64,000 bases of DNA from Mytilinidion resinicola (Eukaryota; Ascomycota; Dothideomycetes; Mytilinidiales; Mytilinidiaceae): assembly GCF_010093595.1 (NCBI RefSeq), contig NW_022985441.1, forward strand, positions 2,224,639-2,288,638, in the 5' to 3' direction. Of this stretch, positions 31,777-43,060 are shown piece after piece. The position numbers and the translations under genes were made by a program. How positions within the stretch are numbered: position 1 is the stretch's first letter; each line of letters starts with the position of its first letter. Under the pieces are notes generated by a model. The model ran no database searches. It worked only from the letters and a program-made list of their open reading frames with translations, and was not told where the DNA came from.

Positions 31777-32537
31777 CGATGGTCGATGAGCTGGATGAGG
31801 AGAGAATGATGATGGAGGTCATAATTAATGGTAGGTTCAATACACGATTTAGCTTCGCTGATTCTCTCTATCGTTATATTGGTCGTGAGGAAGAATGGGA
31901 TGGGGATAGGGGAGGCTTGGCAGGTTGGGACTGCCCCTGATGCCAGCCAGCCATGCTCCAGTCCTCTCCACGCCAATCCTCTAAAAAGGAAAATGCGGGT
32001 TATCACGAACCTTCTGGACAAGTGATTGTGGGAGAAGCAGAGGGAGCTTCCAAGGCTTGGCGGCGGGTCGTGCAGGTCGCGCGCGTGAGCTTCGTTGTAG
32101 AAAGGTGAATTATCCAACCTCGAAATGCTGGACATAAAAGAACGTCCTCCGGCGCCCAACCTGCCTCTCTTCTACACCAGCTTTCTTTCCAACCACCACA
32201 CCAAAAGCAGACTTCCAAACTCCACTGCCTTGCCAAAGCAATCTTGCAATCTTGCAGCAACTACCAACAGCACCAGCAACCAGCTTTAGCACTCAGCCCA
32301 CCTACATCTCCAGCAGCTTCCCCCCGCTCAGCTTGTCTCCAGACAAACCTTGATCTGGCATTCCCGCAGCACACCACCACCACCTAACAAAGTCCTCTAA
32401 TCTCGTAAGTTTCCCTCATCACCTCGTCGCTGCCTTGCTAGGGAGCCTTCCATATACCTCTTCCAGACAACATATCCCTATACGCGAAAGCTAACACCAT
32501 CATCTCCAGTTCTCCAAATCCGATTCACCATCCCAAA
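31777..32537. other. Intergenic and leader of the 818-aa gene
   Basis: No gene is supported. A leader intron fits 32405-32509 (GTAAGT donor, GCTAACAC branch point, CTCCAG acceptor), followed by the ATG at 32538. Confidence 0.5.
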
Positions 32538-34994
32538 ATGACTTCTTCCACCTCCACACGCTCTTCCCGCAAGTCGGCGTCGCAAGCTGCCCTCGCGCGT
32601 CGCCAGGCCAAGTCCATCAGCCAGGGCCGTTCACCAACTCCGCCATCCGAAGCGTCCTCGCATACCATGCGCGGCGACTCGCCTCCCTGCAACCAGCTGT
32701 CCTCTAGATCTCCATCTGTAGATTCATTCTACACGTCCACCACGGAGGGATTCAGCGCCGGTGAACCCAGCCGTGAGTCCAGCATGGAGAGGACTCTCAC
32801 CCACGCTGCTCGATACGACAGGGTTGTTCTCCGAGGTTACGACGTGGAAGAGTATATCCACCAGGACGATCGAGAGGAATTCGATCCGGTCACCTACCCG
32901 GCCTCAGACATGGGCCTTGGCGGCCAGTATGGTATGCCTTCCCCCGACGGCGGCAGCTCTCCTCGCAGCGAAACCGGCGCTGGGAGGACGTTGGAAGAAG
33001 TTCGTAATGACTTCAACCAACAACATCACAGCCAAGAGGACGGTCAGGGATACCGTACTTCGCCACATACCTACGGCGGCAGGTCTCCTTATCGGCGCAA
33101 CGACGACAGCACGGAGGGTCCTTTCGATCTCTTTGACCCTAATAACCTCAATGTTCCCATCCTCGATGTTCCCATTCATGACCTCCCGATTCATGACCTC
33201 CACAGCGTCCCTGAGCCCCGTAAGCCGAACCTGAATTTCACGCTTCCCTACTATCCACGCGAGCCCTATGAGGCGGAGCGCGCTGCGGCCATGTTGGCGG
33301 ATGCGAGACGTCGGAGTGAGGCCGAGGGGAACGGCTACGCCGGGGAGTGGAGCCCCGACGTGGTGTGTAATGACCTGTACGGTGGTCATTCCCCAATGCA
33401 TCTGCCAGAGAGCAAATTTTATAAGCGCGTTCTATCTCCAGACCTTCACGATGACTGGGATGAGGATGGTTACGACGCGTACGGTGAGGACGACGACCGG
33501 TCGATGACTGGTATGGATGGCGAGGAAGTCCGGGATACGGTGGAGCCGTACACTCCCCGTGCTTATCCTCGCAGCCCTCATCCGCAGGAAAATCTCCTGA
33601 GGACTCCGTCGCCTGATTCACGCCAGACAGTCTTCGACGAGCGCACTGGATTTCCAGAACCATATGCCAATGTCCACGATCTGAAGCGCGGCCGCCGCGA
33701 TCTTTCCTCTTCTCCTGGTTCCAGCACTGGTCCACCTACCAAGCGTCCGTGCGATCGATTTGGAGCGTTTCCGACCTCTCCATCGCCGTCTCTTTTCAAT
33801 CCTCGCAGTAGCGTCGGCCTTCATACCCCAGCCCCAATTCCGTTTATTCCTCGACGTGGATTGAAGCGTTCGGCACCGGAGGATGAGGATGGCCCTCTAT
33901 ATCGAGTGGATAGCCCCGACCATCTGGCGCCAGCCTACCGCCGTAACAAGCGCGGCCGCTTGACTCCTCCCTCTCCAAAGACGTACCAACATCGTGGTAG
34001 TCTTGGATTTCCGTTCCAAACGCCGCAGCGCAAGACGGACCGCGAGGTAATCGATCTGACCTCCCCGTCCCCCAGGCGCCGCGTCCTCTCGAGGCACTCC
34101 CCCCCCAGCCGCTCGACCTCGAGTCTCCCCCCCTTACGCGTTCCTTTGCCGCGGGTCAACTTCCACAACAACACCCCGCCTCTTCCTCGCATTCCGTCAC
34201 TCCCTCGCGAATTGTCGCCGCGAGCTCGCGAGATGACCCCACGCACTCGCGCCCAATACCTTGACGACTTCAACTACTCGTCCCGTGCCAGCTCACCAGC
34301 TCCCTCCAACAACGGCTTCTCCATCAATCGCCTCGACCTCCTCCAGCACGACGTCGAAGCGCTGAGGGCTGATTACACCCGCGACGTCGGCGCGCTCCGC
34401 CAGCAGCAGCTCGACTGGTTGGGCGACGTCGGCAATATCCAGCGGGATTGGCATGGCAAGTTCACGCAGACGGAGTACCGGATGGAGGTGCTCCGTGATG
34501 AGTTCGACGACCACGTCACGGCGCAGGAGGACCTCAACGACGCGCTGTGGGAGCGTGTAGACGATGTGCGCGACGAGCTCAACGGATATCGGACTGAGGA
34601 GGAGGAGCAGGAGGAGCAGGAGGAGCAGGAGGAGCAGGAGGAGCAGGAGGAGCAGGAGGAGCAGGAGGAGCAGGCGCATGTGCTGCACGAGGTGCAGCAC
34701 AACCTGCAGAATGTATACGACAAGACCAATGCAGAGGTTATTGTTAACCTGAACAAGACAGTAGACAAGACCAACGAGCTGGAGGCCATTATAGGGGACA
34801 TGCGTAGGGCCATTGAGGGCATGCGCGGCGAAATGGATACGATGAAGGGGGAGATGCGGGGCTTGAGTGCCGAAAACGAGGAGCTGAGGGGGCACCTTGA
34901 GCAGTACAAGGAGCGCGATGCGCAGACCAAGCGTGTGATTGCGCAGCATTTCTTTGGTGTGCAGGTGGAGGATGATGACGACGAAGAATTGTAG
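32538..34994 (+). CDS. Large low-complexity protein with C-terminal coiled coil
   Basis: A single-exon 818-aa protein. The N-terminal ~550 residues are Ser/Pro/Arg/Asp-rich and probably disordered, with several proline-directed SP/TP sites and basic KR clusters such as GLKRSAPEDEDG and RRNKRGRL. From about residue 595 to the end the sequence is predicted coiled coil (DLLQHDVEALRADYTRD, heptad patterns). It is interrupted by a pure Glu-Glu-Gln repeat near residues 687-711 encoded by GAGGAGCAG units. The C-terminus is acidic. There is no known enzymatic domain. The composition suggests a nuclear or scaffold protein (inference). A leader intron precedes the start. Confidence 0.8.
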   Translation: MTSSTSTRSSRKSASQAALARRQAKSISQGRSPTPPSEASSHTMRGDSPPCNQLSSRSPSVDSFYTSTTEGFSAGEPSRESSMERTLTHAARYDRVVLRGYDVEEYIHQDDREEFDPVTYPASDMGLGGQYGMPSPDGGSSPRSETGAGRTLEEVRNDFNQQHHSQEDGQGYRTSPHTYGGRSPYRRNDDSTEGPFDLFDPNNLNVPILDVPIHDLPIHDLHSVPEPRKPNLNFTLPYYPREPYEAERAAAMLADARRRSEAEGNGYAGEWSPDVVCNDLYGGHSPMHLPESKFYKRVLSPDLHDDWDEDGYDAYGEDDDRSMTGMDGEEVRDTVEPYTPRAYPRSPHPQENLLRTPSPDSRQTVFDERTGFPEPYANVHDLKRGRRDLSSSPGSSTGPPTKRPCDRFGAFPTSPSPSLFNPRSSVGLHTPAPIPFIPRRGLKRSAPEDEDGPLYRVDSPDHLAPAYRRNKRGRLTPPSPKTYQHRGSLGFPFQTPQRKTDREVIDLTSPSPRRRVLSRHSPPSRSTSSLPPLRVPLPRVNFHNNTPPLPRIPSLPRELSPRAREMTPRTRAQYLDDFNYSSRASSPAPSNNGFSINRLDLLQHDVEALRADYTRDVGALRQQQLDWLGDVGNIQRDWHGKFTQTEYRMEVLRDEFDDHVTAQEDLNDALWERVDDVRDELNGYRTEEEEQEEQEEQEEQEEQEEQEEQEEQAHVLHEVQHNLQNVYDKTNAEVIVNLNKTVDKTNELEAIIGDMRRAIEGMRGEMDTMKGEMRGLSAENEELRGHLEQYKERDAQTKRVIAQHFFGVQVEDDDDEEL
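34597..34672 (+). repeat. GAGGAGCAG coding microsatellite
   Basis: About eight tandem 9-bp GAGGAGCAG units encode an (EEQ)n tract in frame inside the coiled coil of the 818-aa protein. Repeat-number changes would keep the frame. Confidence 0.9.
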
Positions 34995-36366
34995 GAAATG
35001 GGTGTTCGGGGGGAGATGTGGTGGTGAGACTGATGCTTCCAGATCCACTTCGGGGTCTTTCCACGACTTTTCCTTTTGTTCTTCTAGGGCTATTAAGAGG
35101 ACGGATTGACCTGGCGATGTCCTTCCATACCTTGTTTGGGTCTTTCGACGATTTATCTCTTGTTTTATGGCTCTACTCCGACGACGGGTCGAGGGATGGA
35201 GCTTTGCGGCCCTAATGGGGTCTTATTACGACTTTTCCTTGCATTATTGGGGCTATCACGAGGATGGATTGACCTGGCGACGTCTTTCCACACCTTGGTC
35301 GGGGCTTTTAATGACTTTTCCTATGTTTCCTGCTCTGTCTTCTTTTGTGTTTCTTTTGGATTTAGCATTTGGATTTAGCGGTTGAGTTTTGCGTTGTATT
35401 TTGTCTTTCATGCGAATGCGTGCTCTTCTGCGATGTTGCGACTATTCTAGGGCCACCAACTAAATTGGAATCATCGGAGGCTCGTCCTTGTACTACAAAT
35501 TGAAATACAACAACTACTCACTACGTTTCTGACCATATGCTCCACGTGCTTGAGTGACTCGAAAGGAGGATGTGAAGCCACTACCAGTAGATTTGAAGGC
35601 GTGTTGATGCTGTTTAGATAAGCGTCTGAAACCGGCCTCTCTGAACTTAATTTTGGCTACATGGATGCTGCTGTCAGAGGTGCCTTAGTGAGATCTAGAT
35701 CCTCGGGGGTGTATGTCATGTCTCGGCGGTCCAGATCAGACGCCTCACTATACCTTTCTTCCACAGTACTCGAAAAGCTGAAGGGCTTCAGGATACTCAT
35801 ACTCAGTTGTTTCTAGAAGCCAGATTTGCAGCGCATGAATAAGGCAGCGAAGACTGTTCCAAATGCACGATGCTTGAAGACCCGAGCGTGCGAAACGGCT
35901 GCGGAGGCATTTTCCCACGGCAATTCTAGAAATTCATATCTTTCTGCCCAGTTTAACGAGTCTATATCACCTCAAGCACCTTCTCAAGCCGCATCATAGT
36001 ATATCAATTCAGGAGGGCGAGGGAAGAGTGAAGGTGTTGCGCACTTGGATGAGGTGACGTCTGCACTCGGCCCCCACTGTGCCGAAGCCTCCGAGCTTCC
36101 TCTCTCAGCGCTCGCTCCGCGCCCGGTTCAACACCAGAGCAGGCCATCACCGCCCATCACCGCCATGTAACCTCGTACCGCGTAATAGCACACATCGCAC
36201 CGCTCCGGCTGCAGCGCAGGTACACTAACCGCCGGCCAAGAAGCCAAGAGCAGCATGACGGCAGCCAGATTGATCGCCGTTCGAAATGGACAACCTGTAA
36301 ATCATGCTGACCCCATTTTTGCTCACCCTCACAGCATAGGCCCTCAATTGCGCACTCTCCACCACG
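34995..36366. other. Intergenic with a two-unit tandem duplication
   Basis: No gene is supported in this 1.4 kb. The first part (35050-35345) is a ~163-bp duplication, listed separately. The rest carries only short frames and the CT-rich promoter of the esterase gene. Confidence 0.5.
35050..35345. repeat. ~163-bp tandem duplication
   Basis: The block GGCTAT..GATTGACCTGGCGA is followed by TCTTTCCAYACCTTG and CTTTTCC. It occurs at about 35088 and again about 163 bp later. The anchor ATTGACCTGGCGA is at 35105 and 35268. Copies are diverged. It lies in the presumed 3' flank of the 818-aa gene. Confidence 0.75.
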
Positions 36367-37494
36367 ATGAAGCTCTCCGCACTTCTCCCGCTCCTCCCTG
36401 CCGTTGTTGCGATCCCCTTCCCTCCTCCAACGGGCCCCTACGGCGTGGGCATCACACAGCACGTCTTCAACCACACGACGCCCAACGACCCCGTCGCCTT
36501 CGCGGTAAAGCCGTCAAACGGTACTGGCCACCTCCTCACGACCATCTACTACCCGACCCTACAGCTGCCCACCCCGCTGAACACCACCGCGCCCTACCTC
36601 GACCCCACGACCGCCTCTGTATGGGGCGACCCGCTCCTCTTCTCGAAAGGCGCCCTCGAAACCCTCACAACGTGGACGCAATGGCAGGCGCCCACCCTGA
36701 AATCCTCCACCGGCCTGCCCACCGTCATCTTCAGCCCCGGCGGCGGCGAGAACGCCGTAATGTACAGCTACCTGACGACCGCCCTCGCGTCGAACGGCTA
36801 CACGGTGCTGGCGCTAGACCACCCAGGCGAGGCGCCGTACGTGCAGTTCCCATACGGCGGCGATGGATACTACGGGATCGATATCACGGCGACCTGGAAC
36901 CGCACTCTCATGACCGACGTCTACAAGATGCGTATCTCGGACGCGCAGGCGATAATCCACAAACTCTTCCCGCCGCTCGTCGAGAGCTACAAAGCGCCCT
37001 TCAACACGACGCATTTCGTCATGATAGGCCACTCGATTGGCGGTGCTGCCGCAGCGGGCGCAATGGAGCTCGAGCCCTCCATCATCGGCGGCGTCAACCT
37101 GGATGGCGGCTTCTTCCCCGAAGTCTCGCTGCCGGACGTCAAGCGGCCGTTCTTGCTAATGGCGGGCAGCGAGCACACGCCCGCGATTGACCCGACTTGG
37201 TCGCCGTTTTCCAAGAATCAGAGTGGGTATTGGCAGTGGGTTAATATCACCGGGACGGCGCATCAGGACTACAGCGATTTGGCGGATTGGGTCGATCTGC
37301 TGGATATGCGGAATAAGACCGCGATTCCAGGCAGCTTTGGTACGATATGGGCGCCGCGGATGGACTTTTTGGTCAGCACGTTTGTGGAGGCGTTGTTGGA
37401 TTTGGTGCTGGGTGTGAGGCAGCATGTGCTCGATGGCCCCAGTTCGAAGTACCCAGAGGTAGTCTTTGTGAACGAGAGCAGGAAGGGTTATTGA
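36367..37494 (+). CDS. Secreted PAF-acetylhydrolase-like alpha/beta hydrolase
   Basis: A single-exon 375-aa protein. The signal peptide is MKLSALLPLLPAVVAIPFPP. The alpha/beta-hydrolase core has GLPTVIFSPGGGENAVMYSY (oxyanion strand region), ALDHPGEAP, and the nucleophile elbow GHSIGG with Ser at 223. Candidate acid Asp246 is in NLDGG and candidate His299 in GTAHQD. The order and spacing fit the platelet-activating factor acetylhydrolase isoform II family. It probably hydrolyses short acyl or oxidised phospholipid esters outside the cell. Many N-x-T/S sites fit secretion. The overlapping frame beginning near 36255 is a shadow. Confidence 0.85.
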   Translation: MKLSALLPLLPAVVAIPFPPPTGPYGVGITQHVFNHTTPNDPVAFAVKPSNGTGHLLTTIYYPTLQLPTPLNTTAPYLDPTTASVWGDPLLFSKGALETLTTWTQWQAPTLKSSTGLPTVIFSPGGGENAVMYSYLTTALASNGYTVLALDHPGEAPYVQFPYGGDGYYGIDITATWNRTLMTDVYKMRISDAQAIIHKLFPPLVESYKAPFNTTHFVMIGHSIGGAAAAGAMELEPSIIGGVNLDGGFFPEVSLPDVKRPFLLMAGSEHTPAIDPTWSPFSKNQSGYWQWVNITGTAHQDYSDLADWVDLLDMRNKTAIPGSFGTIWAPRMDFLVSTFVEALLDLVLGVRQHVLDGPSSKYPEVVFVNESRKGY

Positions 37495-37928
37495 TATCCG
37501 GTATCTCGTACATAGTAGGTGCGTAGTTGAAAAGCGCCATTAGGTGTTCTATTCTTTCAGACCAGGGATTCTGGTCACGTGCTCTCCGCTCCGCTCCCGC
37601 AGCCATCTTTGCAAGCGATATTACAGCAGCGCTGCCCCGGACCCCGAATCTTGGTGTGTAAGTGCATTTTACTATTTTTAAGCTTCAAAATACATTCGAA
37701 GATATCTCGTCAAAGAGAGTCTCTACCATCCAATCGGACATCACATTTCGGAACCCACCGGAATATGGAAACGTCTCTACCTGAACTTCATACTTTACCT
37801 CTCCTTTCATACGTCTAATTTTCCTCATTTCGTAGCAGACGTTATTTCCTACTTCACGGCTTCCTTCTCTCTCCCTAGCCGTAGTATCTCCTCAAACCAA
37901 GCCTCTCGTACCCTTCAGTGTTCCTGCC
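37495..37928. other. Intergenic, promoter of Rossmann-fold gene
   Basis: No gene is supported. A TCACGTGC element is near 37574. CT-rich sequence precedes the downstream ATG. Confidence 0.45.
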
Positions 37929-39137
37929 ATGTCCTCATCCACACCTCCCATTCCTCACATCCTCCTCCTTGGCGCAACCGGCTACTTAGGCGGCTCCATC
38001 CTCTCCTCCTTGCTACCAAACATCATCACCTTTCCCCCGAACTACACCATCGCCGCCCTCGTTCGATCGCCGGAGAAAGCGAAATGGCCAGAATCTCACA
38101 ACATCCGCCCTATTCTCGGTTCCCTAGACGACGCAGTACTCATAGAAGAAGAAGCAAGTAAAGCAGATATCCTCATCAACACAGCAGATTCAGACCACCT
38201 CCCCTCCGCGCGCGCTGCCGTCGCCGGCCTCATCCAACGCTTTCAAGAAACACAGAAGAAGCCGCTGTATTTGCATACAAGGTACGTTGGATCCCGGAGG
38301 AGGTCCCGCAGCATTCCCGCCCTCAAAACCAACTCACCACCCTAAACCCCCCCATCCCCCAGCGGCACAGGCATTCTCATCTCTCCCACCACCGTCCCCG
38401 GCACCGCCGAACCCCGCATCTGGTCAGACGCCGACGCCGCATCCCTCGCTGCAATCTCGCCCACGTATCTGCACCGCGAATCCGACCTCTTCCTCCTGCT
38501 CCCCGCCCATGCGTCAAGCATCCACATCACCATCGTCGCGCCTAGCGCGATCCACGGCATGGGAACCGGCCCAGCGGGCTTCGCGAACAGATTGAGTGTG
38601 CAGATCCCCTGGCTGATCTCCAACGCGCTGAAATTGGGCAAGATGCATATGGTAGGTAGGGGCGAGAACTGGAATTGTCAGGTGCATGTCGCGGATCTGG
38701 TGGGGTTTTATGGGCGGTTGCTGGAGATGTACATCTCCGGCTCCGAAAGTATCTCCGAACTTCCCACGGGCTACGTGTTTCCGGTCCCCGCGGGCTCGGG
38801 CGGCGAGATCCAGATGAAGTCGCTCGTCACCGCGGTAGCGAAAGAGATGGCCGCGCAGGGGCTGTTGGAGAGCGCGGGCGTGGTGGAGGTTGAGCCGAGC
38901 GATGGGGGGTTGAAAGCGGTTTTTGGGGGAACGGCGGGGAAGTGGCTTGTGGGCGGGAATTGTCGGGCGAGGGGGGTGAAAGCTGCCAGGGCTGGGTGGG
39001 TGGCGAAGGAGCCGGGGGCTTTGGAGGAGGGGGAATTGAAGGAGGTGGTGCGGGAGGTGAGCAAGCAGGTCAGGGAGGGGGTGTATAGGGGGTTTGGGGC
39101 TGGTGGGAGCAGGAGTGAGGGGAGGTATAGGGAGTAG
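37929..39137 (+). CDS. NAD(P)-binding Rossmann-fold protein (NmrA/epimerase-like)
   Basis: Two exons, 37929-38281 and 38363-39137 (GTACGT donor, CCCCAG acceptor, phase 2), give 375 aa. The N-terminus has the dinucleotide-binding motif ILLLGATGYLGG (about residues 11-22). ALVRSPEKA follows after beta-strand 2, as in NmrA-type atypical short-chain dehydrogenases. After the intron SGTGILISPTT, APSAIHGMGTGPAG and HVADLVGFYGRLLEMYI follow. This resembles extended SDR proteins annotated in fungi as NAD-dependent epimerase/dehydratases or NmrA-like regulators. The catalytic YxxxK is not obvious, so a redox-sensing or ill-defined role is possible. Cytosolic. Confidence 0.82.
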
Positions 39138-40385
39138 AAAGGGGTAGTGGGAGGGATGGAGGGGTAAGGGGAGGTTAGAGCGAGGTTGTTGTACGCTGCT
39201 ATTCGAGAGATTGTATTTCTCGAAGTTGCCGGAGTTTTAGAAGAATTGAGTGCGTGTGATCCTTTAAAAGCAGCTAGGGGGGCAGGCGTTTGAAGTACAG
39301 AAGTCGAAGTTGAGGGACGGGAGTGTGTGATCGAGCGAGAGGGTGAATGTGGGAAGGAATGTCTAGAGAAAGGGGCGTATATTGTTGGCAGTATATAAAA
39401 TCACTTCTTTTCCGGTCCTCCTAATCTTAGGCGGGGCGTGCTTTCTCTTCCATCACATATGGCGATTCGGGGTATATATAAGAAGAGAAACCAGCGGACG
39501 CTTTACGGCTGGTGGGATGCTAGAGAGGAGACTGTTAGAGCATATGAAAGAAACATGTCTTGGTCAACGTGAAGGGGCAAGGGCAGTCAAAGGGAAGCGA
39601 TTGTGGCAGATTAGGAGAAGGTGGGAAGCGGAGGTGTGAGAGTTGCGTGTGAGAGTACTAATTCAATTCTTCCGTTCTTCTTTACATATAATAAATGGTG
39701 CTCTAGGCACCATGATGAGCTGCTCTACAGAGCCGTGTAGGTTCTTAGGCAGATGTTATAAGTCGCGTGACACATGACTCGTGTCCAGATCAACGTCGCA
39801 GCTTGTGATGTTCTGGTCGTAGGGATTTGTAGTGTTCAAAGCCACAGGTGGTAGAATACCCGTCATACTTATAAACGCCTCCAGATACTCGTCACGTGCT
39901 CAACTGCGAGCGCTTTCGATCAGGCTGAAGCTTCTAGACTACAATACTCCACTCTACAGCTCTACAACTCACAAACGTCCAGTGTTTCCGTTCCGAATCA
40001 TGTTCTGCAATCATTGTAACCATTTTCGAGACGTGTACATGAGCACTGGGAGAAAGGCTCCTATGAGCTCCCTCGAGATAATTGGGGGACAATCCTCGAG
40101 TTCACTACAGTTCACTAACCCAGCCTTGAGGCACTAGAAACCTCTGCATCTTCGGGCTGTCACCTTTGCGTGCAAATTTTGAAAACCTTCTCTACAGAAT
40201 TCTACGGCTCCAATAGCCGTTTTACAGCTGATCAACGTATAGGCCTTTTTTTCAGAGCCATGCATCTCAAATACGAACACAGAGCAGATTCTATTGCACA
40301 GTACCCGAAGCCAAGCTATGGGTCCACATTGAATGAGTCCGGAGAGTATCTTGAAATCTATCCGAGCACAAGGAGTGCCATCATT
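39138..40385. other. Intergenic
   Basis: About 1.2 kb without a supported gene. The right end probably contains decayed 5' coding sequence of the HET pseudogene (LSEHKECHHFQ reads in the HET frame just before 40391, with a stop upstream). Confidence 0.45.
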
Positions 40386-42187
40386 TCCAGATGTCCAGCG
40401 ATAAAAAGCTCCCAAGCCGAGTCATTGATGTCGGATCTATCGATGAACAACCATTCTTACATGAAACCGAACCGTCCAAGACTGGGGTATATCTAACCCT
40501 AAGTCACCGGTGGAGCGACCATGTTCTGACGACTACCAAAGCAACGCTCGCTGATAGGAAGATGTGCATCCTCCTGGATTCTATGCCACCTACCTTCTCT
40601 GACGCTGTTGTTGTGGCTCGAAAATTCAAGATCAGGTACCTGTGGATTGAGTCGCTATGTATCATCCAAGACTCAACAGACGATTGGATGGCAGAGAGCG
40701 CAAAGATGTGTGATATCTACCGCGGGGCACTGTTCACCATCTTTGCAGCAAATACGCATCCCACGGACGTACCAAATCCGGGTAGATGGTCTATTCGCAC
40801 CCAGAAATGGTCTCGAAAATAGAAGTTGTGACCTAAGATTGCCTGGAATACGAGTTAACGCCAATAAGATCGGCTCAGATTTATTCTCACTCCGGGGCAG
40901 AGCCGAGGGGATGCGCCAGTACAACTGGAGCCAAGACATGACTCTTTGGGAAAGGGGCTGGATAATGCAGGAGCAAGCTCTGAGTACTCGCCAACTTGTC
41001 TTCGGAAGTCACACAGTAGTCTGGGGTTGTGTTTCGGGTAAGGTGGATGAAGCAGATCTTTGTATATCTGACGATTCTCACTTAGCAGGTAAGATGGGTG
41101 GCTGGGGACGAACCAGGGGTGACTATAGACCAATCAGAACCATCCAAAAGGGGCTCATTCCCGGCTTCAAAAATTGTCACCAAATCAACCCAGGGGACTG
41201 GTGTTCAATCATTCGGGCTTTCTCATTGCGACAACTGATCATAGATACGGACCGTTCAAACGCGATATGGGGTATGGCAAAAGCTGTTGAGCAGGCAACC
41301 GGACTCATCTTCGTATGGGGGCTCATTATAGGTCACCAGGATGCAGCAGACTCTAATACCAACTTGCGAAACTTCCTGTGGATACCGTGCGCCTCATCCC
41401 AGGTCTATCCCGATGAAAATTATCTACGTCCAACCCGAATATACGGCCCATCGTTTTCCTGGACATCTCTTACTGGAGGGGTCTTTTGCGATGATTACCT
41501 CCGGTTTATCTCCCCATTATCAGGAGAACATCATCCTGCCTGGGAATCGTGGCGCACCTATGTTGGCATTGCACGCGTTGTTCGTCTCAAAGGGCAGCAT
41601 GGCTATTCATATCACAGCTCCTACGTCTTCGTCCGAGGAAAGCTTAGAAAAGCCGTCATCTCCCCAGTCAGCCCTCCCCATTACATTGGATTGCAGAAAT
41701 ATCATTTCTAGTGAACACTAGAGGTGCCTTTACAATGCGAACAGAAGGTGTGCCAGCGGATTGGCCTGAGGAATGGCTAGACGCGAAAAGTAAACGTCCG
41801 AGCGGTCGATACATGTTTGATATCGACGAGGGTCATGCCCAAGAGGTGTACTGCTTAGGAATAATCATATATGCTCCTAGCTTCCCTTGTTACCATTGTA
41901 AGACCCTCGTCGAAGCATCACTACACCAATCGCACTGCGATAAATGCAACAGCATCCTGGACACAGGCCAATCGCCAAAACCCAGGCGAGGCTGGGTGCT
42001 TTGCGTTATGTTAGCTCCCATCCACCGGGGAGATGGCGAATTCGAACGCGTCGGCTGCGCTATTTGGGAAGAAGAGGACTGGAACAAGCTGAAGGGAACT
42101 TGCGATATCCAGGGCGTATCATCTCAGGAAATCAGTGAATTGGATACCAACTTAGGCTCGGACGAAGTCATCATTCGACTCGTTTGA
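40386..42187 (+). pseudogene. HET-domain (heterokaryon incompatibility) gene, frameshifted
   Basis: The HET domain is unmistakable: LPSRVIDVG, YLTLSHRWSD, LDSMPPTFSDAVVVARKF, YLWIESLCIIQDS.DDW, ESAKMCDIYRGALFTI, then WERGWIMQEQALSTRQLVF and VVWGC. It lies in two frames. The first ends at 40822 and the second runs from about 40790 to 41711, so a one-base shift occurs near 40790. The C-terminal region (TRGAFTMRTEGVPADWPEEW, RRGWVLCVMLAP, FERVGCAIWEEEDW) continues to 42187 in the first frame again. The 5' end is also interrupted. No introns explain the shifts. HET proteins trigger cell death on allorecognition; this copy is very probably inactive. Confidence 0.85.
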
Positions 42188-42734
42188 TAGTATTTTGCGC
42201 TCTCTTAGTCATTTGTCAGCTAATTGCACTTTTAATTGTCTATCATGCATTGCAAGCTGTATTTCCAATTCTTTATTTCCGTCGGAAGCGTAACATCTGC
42301 GAATGGAGATCACAGTTCTCTGAGTTTTCGGCCGTCGTCCAATCACCGAAACTCCTCGTAATCTAATTACACACATTCGCACACCCGACGAGGATATGAT
42401 ATCTGATATCCATCGTATTAGAAAATCATTTTGAGACGTCCAGCAGTTTTGCAAAACAATCAGCTTGGCCCCTAGTGGTATGGCTGCCACCTTAGCACTC
42501 TATACCCACGAGCCTGTACTTAGCATTAGGAACCGTTCGCTATAGGAGGAAGGCGAAGTACTCGCTAGAATGAAGATTCAGATACTAATCGATATAATCG
42601 ATATTGAAGAAAAAACAACTGTTGGGCAATCATTTTTCCCTTTCATATACACTTGCTACATCACTATTCACTCTTGCTTCCGCTTAACCCGTTAGGCACT
42701 GTGCTATTTATCTTGGGAACTTTTCGGTAGTGAT
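42188..42734. other. Intergenic
   Basis: No supported gene. The AT-rich right end borders the MITE. Confidence 0.45.
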
Positions 42735-42742
42735 TTAATCAT

Positions 42743-43060
42743 GGGGGCCACTAACTACACACCCCCCTCCTCTTGGCGCTTCACCACTTTCTGATTGGCT
42801 CGGAGAGGCCGGAGCTTCCTCCGGGCATTCACCCTTACGTCTCTCTGCACGTGATGCTATAGACGAGGCCGTGCGTAATGCTATAGACGAGGCCGTGCGT
42901 AATGCTATAGACGAGGCCGTACGTGATGCTATACGCGAGGCCGTACGTGATGCTACAGCAGTGCTCCGAGCCAATCAGAAAGTGGTGAAGCCCCAAGAGG
43001 AGGGGGGTGTGCGTGAAGTGAAAAAGGGGTGTAAAAGGGGGTGTGTAGTTAGTGGCCCCC
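42743..43060. mobile_element. hAT-type MITE, 318 bp, 8-bp target duplication
   Basis: The element is bounded by direct repeats TTAATCAT at 42735-42742 and 43061-43068. The outer 24 bp of each end (GGGGGCCACTAACTACACAC and four more C) are perfect inverted repeats. A second ~40-bp inverted block (CTTCACCACTTTCTGATTGG and flanks) follows with one mismatch. The right arm has about 35 extra bp between the two blocks. There is no transposase. An 8-bp duplication fits the hAT superfamily. The identity of the target duplication suggests a fairly recent insertion. Confidence 0.9.
42849..42952. repeat. 24-bp minisatellite inside the MITE
   Basis: Four full units and a partial unit of a 24-bp repeat with core ATGCTATAGACGAGGCCGT. 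On the plus strand it reads as an 8-residue repeat RNAIDEAV. The open frame here is most likely a by-product of the repeat length being a multiple of three. Confidence 0.85.

Noticed and set aside
34293..35048. 251-codon minus frame with a long poly-Leu stretch
   Set aside because: It is the antisense of the GAGGAGCAG repeat and coiled-coil exon; the Leu run is an artefact of the repeat.
36255..37190. 311-codon Arg/Pro/His-rich frame overlapping the esterase
   Set aside because: Shadow of a GC-rich gene; the other frame has a signal peptide and a complete hydrolase core.
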